A stretch of DNA of 9,589 nucleotides from Dehalococcoidia bacterium (GTDB taxonomy: Bacteria; Chloroflexota; Dehalococcoidia; GIF9; AB-539-J10). The translations under genes and the position numbers were made by a program. The DNA is taken from NCBI GenBank assembly GCA_030612345.1, contig JAUWOB010000026.1:1-9589 (forward strand), written 5' to 3'. Below, one piece after another: positions 5,640 to 9,589 of the stretch (positions are counted from its first letter, which is position 1; each line of letters begins with the position of its first letter). The notes under the pieces were generated by a model. It did not search any database and was not told the DNA's origin. It saw only the letters and a program-made list of their open reading frames with translations.

Positions 5640-6323
5640 ATGGTGTACGAATATGAGATAAATGAACTGGCCAAGGAAGAGTCCTGGCGAATGTTTCGCA
5701 TAATAGGCGAATTCGTGGAGGGCTTCGACAATCTTACCGGTATCGAGCCGGCAGTGACCATATACGGTTCGGCCAGACTGACAGTGGAGGATAAGCTGTA
5801 TGCGCAGGCCGAAGAAATAGCCTATCGGCTCGGCCAGTTGGGCTTCTCAATTGTAACCGGTGGCGGGCCGGGCGTGATGGAGGCGGCTAACAAGGGCGCG
5901 TTGAGGGCCGGGGTTCAGTCGGTCGGGCTGAATATCCTGCTTCCTGAAGAGCAGGCCCCTAATACTTACACCACCAAGTCGCTAACGTTCAGCCATTTCT
6001 TTAGCCGCAAAGTCATGCTGGTGAAGTATGCCACTGCCTTTGTCATAATGCCCGGTGGCTTAGGCACTCTGGATGAGCTGACAGAGGTACTCACCTTGAT
6101 GCAGACCCATAAGATCAAGCCTTTTCCTGTAGTGCTGTTCAGCAGCGAGTTCTGGCAGGGATTTCTGGATTGGCTGCGGAATTCGGTCTTATCCAGGAAG
6201 TACGTCTCTGCCGGCGAATTCGACCTGTTGAGGGTCCTGGATAGTCCCGATGAGGCAGTTGAGACTATCCGCAGGTGGTACGTTGCGCATGAGGTTGTCG
6301 GCAGGAAGGCCCTGGTCAAGTAG
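5640..6323 (+). CDS. LOG-family (TIGR00730) nucleotide 5'-monophosphate phosphoribohydrolase-like protein
   Basis: A 227-aa Rossmann-fold protein of the LOG (LONELY GUY)/lysine decarboxylase-like family. Members split the N-glycosidic bond of (cytokinin) nucleoside monophosphates to base and ribose 5-phosphate; in bacteria most are of unknown substrate and may act in nucleotide salvage. Visible motifs: VTIYGSAR (39-46), GGGPGVMEAANKGA (74-87), FFSRKVMLV (120-128) and PGGLGTLDE (138-146), with the Arg/Lys, Glu81 and Glu146 expected for the active site. It has no signal or membrane segment. I place the start at ATG 5640 because GGAGG (5630-5634) lies 5 nt before it; an open frame up to 5484 lacks family similarity. 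It is the first intact gene after the pseudogene zone and lies 123 bp before the ATPase on the same strand. Substrate is not predictable; the family call is firm. Confidence 0.88.
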   Translation: MVYEYEINELAKEESWRMFRIIGEFVEGFDNLTGIEPAVTIYGSARLTVEDKLYAQAEEIAYRLGQLGFSIVTGGGPGVMEAANKGALRAGVQSVGLNILLPEEQAPNTYTTKSLTFSHFFSRKVMLVKYATAFVIMPGGLGTLDELTEVLTLMQTHKIKPFPVVLFSSEFWQGFLDWLRNSVLSRKYVSAGEFDLLRVLDSPDEAVETIRRWYVAHEVVGRKALVK

Positions 6324-6446
6324 CAGATGGGTCGAGTCTATTTTGTCTGCCTACGCTGTGCCCCGCTGCGATTGCTTTGACTGACTTCGCCAGGCTGGCA
6401 GCCATGGTGAGGTTGAGAAGAACAGACTTGACACTGAGGATAGGGA

Positions 6447-9143
6447 TTGGCGATCAACTGGCATAATCTCAGCGCCGAAGAGGTAATAGGCAAGCTCAAC
6501 TCCTCACGTTCAGGGCTTTCTGAAGACGAGGCCAAGGAGCGGCTGCAGCAGCACGGTCCGAACGAATTGACGGAGAAGGGCAAGAGGCCGGCGATTCTGG
6601 TCTTCTTGCGCCAGTTTGCCAGCCCGCTCATCTACATATTGCTGGCTGCCGCGCTTATTGAGTTCCTGGTATTGCAGAAGCCCACTGATGCCTCAGTGAT
6701 TCTGGCTGTCGTCTTCGTCAATGCCATAATCGGCTTTGTACAGGAAAGCCGGGCGGAGCGGGCCATGGAGGCACTCAAGAGGCTGGCCGTACCCTATGCC
6801 AAGGTGCTGCGAAAAGGGACTGCCGTCAGGATTCTTTCCAGCGAGTTGGTATCCGGTGACGTCATCACCCTGGAGGCGGGAGACAAGATTCCCGCTGACG
6901 CCAGGCTGATTGAGGTGGCGAGCCTGTCAATAGACGAATCCATCCTCACCGGCGAATCGGTGCCGGTGGAGAAGTTCACCGGTGCCATTGAAGGCGAGGC
7001 AATGGTAGCTGACATGAGCAATATGGTCCATATGGGCTGTGCCGTGGTTAGCGGCCGCGGAGCAGCTGTCATCACGACCACGGGTATGAGCACCGAGATT
7101 GGCAAGATCACTGCTCAGGTGCAGGAAGTCAAGCCTCCGCCCACTCCGCTTCAGCGCAACGTGGCAAGGTTGGGACGATACATCGGCATTCTGGCGCTCG
7201 GTGCCATTGTAGTCCTGATAATCATTGGGGTGGCAAGAGGATACACATTTACAGAGATGTTTGAGTTCGCGGTGCCCGCTGCAGTTTCTGCGGTTCCAGA
7301 AGGGCTGGCGGTGATGGTGACAGTAGTCCTCGCTCTGGGGATGAGGCGAATGGCGAGGCGGAACGCCCTTATCCGGAAACTGATGGCAGTGGAGACGATG
7401 GGCGCGGTCACCGTCATCTGCTCGGATAAGACGGGCACGCTCACCGAAAGCGAGATGACTTTACGGCAGATGTACGTTTCTGGCCGAACAATAGAAATCA
7501 CGGGAGCTGGCTATCGCCCCGAGGGCCAGTTCCTGGAAGGCGGGCAAGAACTTCAACCTGCGGAGGACAAGGACCTGCTTTTGGCCCTGAGGATCAGCGC
7601 CCTGTGCAATGATTCCACGCTGAAGTCGGATGGGGAGAGGCATCAAATCCTGGGGAATCCCACTGAGGGGGCTTTCCTGGTAGCTGCCCTCAAGGCCGGG
7701 CTGGATCAGAGAACACTGCAGGAGGAGCAGCCGCGCCTGGCGGAACTGCCCTTCCTTAGCGAAAAGCGCTATATGGCCACTCTTCATTCCTCTCCCGATG
7801 GGCAGGACGGCAAGGCAGTGGTCTACGTTAAGGGAGCTCTTGACCGGGTGCTGGCCATGTGTGGCGAAGTGCTCCAGAACGGCGCCTGCCAGGAACTGAC
7901 TCCTGAGCGCATCGCCGAGATTGAGGGCAGGAACCTGGAGATGGCAACAAAAGCACTTCGAGTGATGGCTCTGGCCTATGCCGAAGGTGTTTCCGCTCCT
8001 GAAGAGCTCTCCCGTGAGCACCTTGACGGCAAGCTGATACTGGTTGGCCTGGCGGGGATGATTGATCCTCCCCGTCAAGAAGCCAGGAAGGCGATTGCCG
8101 ACTGCAAGCGGGCCGGCATCAAGGTGGTGATGATAACCGGCGACCAAAAGGCCACGGCGGTGGCTATTGCCGACGAACTGAGCCTGCCCTCGGGCGAAGC
8201 GATAACGGGACTGGAACTGGACAAGATGAGCGATGAAGAACTCAGCGGCAGAATAGAAGCGGTCTCGGTCTTCGCCCGAGTTGAACCACTCCACAAGCTG
8301 AGGATTGTCAATGCCCTGAAGACGAAGGGCCATACTGTGGCCATGACCGGGGACGGCGTAAACGACGGCCCGGCACTGAGGAGCGCCGACATCGGAATAG
8401 CCATGGGCATCAAGGGGACCGATGTTGCGCGTGAAGCTTCGGACATTGTGCTCACCGACGATAACTTCGCCTCCATTGTCGCTGCCGTAGAGGAGGGAAG
8501 AGTCATCTTCGGCAATATCCGCCGCTCTGTTTTCTATCTCCTGAGCACCAACGTGGGTGAGTTGTTCACCTGGGCGCTGGCAATTGTGGCCGGCATTCCC
8601 CTGCCCGTTGTCGCCCTTCAGATTCTGTGGATAAACCTGGTCACCGACGGTGTCTGTACCATACCGCTAGGCCTGGAACCAAAGCACAGCAATGTACTGG
8701 AGGAGCCGGCCCGTCGAGCAAAGGCAGGGATCGTCTACAGGGGGATGCTGGCCAGGATCGCCTTTCTTGCCCTGTTCATGGCAGCCGGTACGTTTCTGAT
8801 CTTCAGATGGGAACTGCCCAGGGTTGGGCTGGATGAAGCCAGGACGATAGCTTTCTCTGTCATGGTTGCCTTCCAGTCGTTCAATGCCCTCAACGCCCGC
8901 TCCGACAAGCAGTCGATTTTCAAGCTGGGTCTTCTGAGCAATCGTCTGTTGCTGGGCGGCATAGCGCTGGCCATTCTTCTCCAGGTGATGGTAATCTATG
9001 CACCGCCGTTCCAGAGATTATTCTACACGGTGCCCTTGAACCTCAACGCCTGGATGGTCATCGTTCTTATTGCCGGAAGTGTTCTGGTGGTGGAGGAGGT
9101 GCGCAAACTGGCAGCGCCGCGCATCTTCGATCGAGGCAAATAG
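6447..9143 (+). CDS. P2A-type cation-transporting ATPase, Ca2+-ATPase-like
   Basis: An 898-aa P-type ATPase of SERCA/PMR1 architecture that exports or moves cations across the inner membrane using ATP. In order: cation ATPase N-terminal domain (1-45), membrane helices M1-M2 (about 48-98), actuator domain with LTGES (167-171), M3-M4 with PEGL (284-287), phosphorylation motif [11 protein letters not shown] (Asp327), nucleotide-binding KGA (462-464), [10 protein letters not shown] (634-643), then M5-M10 (about 695-885). Ion ligands of Ca2+ pumps are kept: Glu285 (M4), Asn702 and Glu705 in NVGE (M5), Asn730, Thr733 and Asp734 in WINLVTDG (M6). The M8 position that is Glu in SERCA is Gln810 ([10 protein letters not shown]), as in single-site pumps, so one Ca2+ per cycle is likely. 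There are no heavy-metal CPC motifs or N-terminal metal domains. It starts at TTG 6447 with GAGGA (6436-6440) 6 nt upstream. Mn2+ or Na+ transport cannot be excluded. Confidence 0.9.
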   Translation: MAINWHNLSAEEVIGKLNSSRSGLSEDEAKERLQQHGPNELTEKGKRPAILVFLRQFASPLIYILLAAALIEFLVLQKPTDASVILAVVFVNAIIGFVQESRAERAMEALKRLAVPYAKVLRKGTAVRILSSELVSGDVITLEAGDKIPADARLIEVASLSIDESILTGESVPVEKFTGAIEGEAMVADMSNMVHMGCAVVSGRGAAVITTTGMSTEIGKITAQVQEVKPPPTPLQRNVARLGRYIGILALGAIVVLIIIGVARGYTFTEMFEFAVPAAVSAVPEGLAVMVTVVLALGMRRMARRNALIRKLMAVETMGAVTVICSDKTGTLTESEMTLRQMYVSGRTIEITGAGYRPEGQFLEGGQELQPAEDKDLLLALRISALCNDSTLKSDGERHQILGNPTEGAFLVAALKAGLDQRTLQEEQPRLAELPFLSEKRYMATLHSSPDGQDGKAVVYVKGALDRVLAMCGEVLQNGACQELTPERIAEIEGRNLEMATKALRVMALAYAEGVSAPEELSREHLDGKLILVGLAGMIDPPRQEARKAIADCKRAGIKVVMITGDQKATAVAIADELSLPSGEAITGLELDKMSDEELSGRIEAVSVFARVEPLHKLRIVNALKTKGHTVAMTGDGVNDGPALRSADIGIAMGIKGTDVAREASDIVLTDDNFASIVAAVEEGRVIFGNIRRSVFYLLSTNVGELFTWALAIVAGIPLPVVALQILWINLVTDGVCTIPLGLEPKHSNVLEEPARRAKAGIVYRGMLARIAFLALFMAAGTFLIFRWELPRVGLDEARTIAFSVMVAFQSFNALNARSDKQSIFKLGLLSNRLLLGGIALAILLQVMVIYAPPFQRLFYTVPLNLNAWMVIVLIAGSVLVVEEVRKLAAPRIFDRGK

Positions 9144-9180
9144 AGTTGTGGCCCTTGCGGGTCCGGGTTAGCCGGCTAGT

Positions 9181-9210
9181 TTGACAGCGGACAATCTGGG
9201 GTGCTAAAAT
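9181..9210 (+). promoter_or_regulatory. Strong promoter for rplU-rpmA
   Basis: TTGACA (9181-9186, perfect) and TAAAAT (9205-9210, 5 of 6) are 18 nt apart, with TG one base before the -10 (extended -10). Transcription would start near 9217, leaving only about 16 nt of leader, which holds the SD. It uncouples the ribosomal protein genes from the ATPase 89 bp upstream of the rplU start. Confidence 0.75.
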
Positions 9211-9220
9211 TCGCTTTTTT

Positions 9221-9229
9221 GGGGGTGAT
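9221..9229 (+). promoter_or_regulatory. Ribosome binding site that fixes the unusual rplU start
   Basis: GGGGGTGAT matches GGAGGTGAT, the complement of the 16S rRNA 3' end, in 8 of 9 bases. From its GGGGG core to ATC 9233 are 7 nt, the ideal gap. The GTG inside it (9225-9227) is in a different frame from L21. Confidence 0.7.
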
Positions 9230-9232
9230 AAG

Positions 9233-9556
9233 ATCTACGCTATCATCGAAACCGGCGGAAAACAATACAAGGTGGCCCCAAACCAGACAATAGAAGTTGA
9301 GCGACTGGGTGTCCCTGAAGGCGACGTAGTCGAGCTGGACAAGGTATTGTTTATTGGCGAAGATGGAAAGGCCCTGGTGGGAAACCCTGTTATAGGGGGA
9401 GCCAAGGTCCTGGCTACTTCTTTGGGGGAAGCCAAGGGAGACAAGATTATCGTATTCAGGTATAAGTCCAAAGTTCGCTACCGCAACAAGAAAGGGCATC
9501 GCCAGACCTTTACCAGACTGCTGGTAAACGAGATTATCAAGGGTGAGGGAGACTAG
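9233..9556 (+). CDS. rplU: 50S ribosomal protein L21, predicted ATC start
   Basis: L21 binds 23S rRNA in the large ribosomal subunit. The 107-aa product reads (I/M)YAIIETGGKQYKV at the front, as in E. coli L21 MYAVFQSGGKQ, then VERLGVPEGDVVELDKVLF, and carries the family signature at the end (IIVFRYKSKVRYRNKKGHRQ, 72-91). Length is normal (~103 aa). Between the in-frame stop at 9182-9184 and the body there is no ATG, GTG, TTG or CTG; the methionine position of the family falls exactly on ATC 9233-9235, which also sits 7 nt after the SD core. The next in-frame ATG-like choice (GTG at 9272, in KVAPNQ) would remove the conserved N-terminus. So either translation starts at ATC, which is rare and inefficient, or the base is an assembly or sequencing error for ATG. 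rpmA follows after 2 nt. Confidence 0.93.
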   Translation: MYAIIETGGKQYKVAPNQTIEVERLGVPEGDVVELDKVLFIGEDGKALVGNPVIGGAKVLATSLGEAKGDKIIVFRYKSKVRYRNKKGHRQTFTRLLVNEIIKGEGD

Positions 9557-9558
9557 GC

Positions 9559-9589
9559 ATGGCACATAAAAAGGGCGGCGGCAGCACTG
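9559..9589 (+). CDS. rpmA: 50S ribosomal protein L27, N-terminus, runs off window
   Basis: The first ten codons read MAHKKGGGST, the typical start of bacterial L27, whose N-terminal tail reaches the peptidyl transferase centre. There is no Firmicutes-type N-terminal extension that needs cleavage. GAGGGAG (9545-9551) lies 7 nt before ATG 9559, and the gene starts 2 nt after the rplU stop, so the two are co-transcribed in the usual rplU-rpmA order. Confidence 0.92.
   Translation, partial: MAHKKGGGST

Noticed and set aside
6324..6446. Riboswitch (for example Mn2+-type) in the leader of the P-type ATPase
   Set aside because: I looked for the conserved yybP-ykoY-type segments and did not find them; only weak hairpins are present in 123 bp.
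7461..8333. Long minus-strand frame (290 aa) inside the ATPase gene
   Set aside because: It lies fully opposite a strongly motif-supported P-type ATPase and has no recognisable domain; such antisense frames are common in GC-rich genes.
9144..9180. Intrinsic terminator after the ATPase gene
   Set aside because: Only short stems (CCC-TTGC-GGG, CCGG-GTTAG-CCGG) and no T-run follow the stop, so it is too weak to call.
9272..9556. L21 starting at GTG 9272
   Set aside because: It would drop the conserved GGKQYKV N-terminus and has no SD at the right distance; ATC 9233 fits both homology and SD.

Overview
The window reads as bacterial chromosomal DNA. My best guess is an anaerobic Chloroflexota/Dehalococcoidia-type organism, with low to moderate confidence. 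The guess rests on the style of the genes (a SHOCT/YvlB-N-like protein with an acidic linker, a LOG-family protein, a P2-type ATPase next to rplU-rpmA), strong Shine-Dalgarno (SD) sequences and sigma70-type promoters. No marker gene here fixes the taxonomy.

Left part (1-2161, minus strand). A VapBC-like toxin-antitoxin pair (antitoxin 757-1050, PIN toxin 345-767) has its own promoter and a tandem palindrome that could be its operator. It runs with an 8-nt overlap into the start of a type ISP/IIG-like restriction-modification gene that leaves the window at base 1. That gene carries a frameshift and a lost nuclease Asp. Next is a two-gene unit, transcribed leftward from a perfect-consensus promoter (TTGACA-17-TATAAT): a 61-aa protein and a 167-aa protein with a very acidic linker. 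The two share their leader and first residues and look like a tandem duplication in which one copy decayed.

Middle part (2162-5480): a gene graveyard. A 600-bp stretch without genes holds hairpins and repeats that resemble a group II intron domain I remnant (tentative). It abuts a uvrA copy that lacks its first ~250 residues and has a one-base frameshift. Then comes a PD-(D/E)XK nuclease-like gene that is frameshifted and cut at both ends. With the broken restriction gene at the left edge, three of the accessory genes are broken, while the toxin-antitoxin pair looks intact.

Right part (5537-9589, plus strand): ordinary core genome. A LOG/TIGR00730 nucleotide hydrolase-like protein and an 898-aa P2A (Ca2+-type) ATPase are followed by a strong promoter for rplU-rpmA (L21, L27), which runs out of the window. 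The notable point is that rplU has no ATG/GTG/TTG in frame: its predicted start is an ATC placed at ideal distance behind a near-perfect SD.

I did not find a clear new multi-gene system. The best leads are the ATC start of rplU, the toxin-antitoxin/restriction overlap with its operator, and the duplicated acidic-protein unit.
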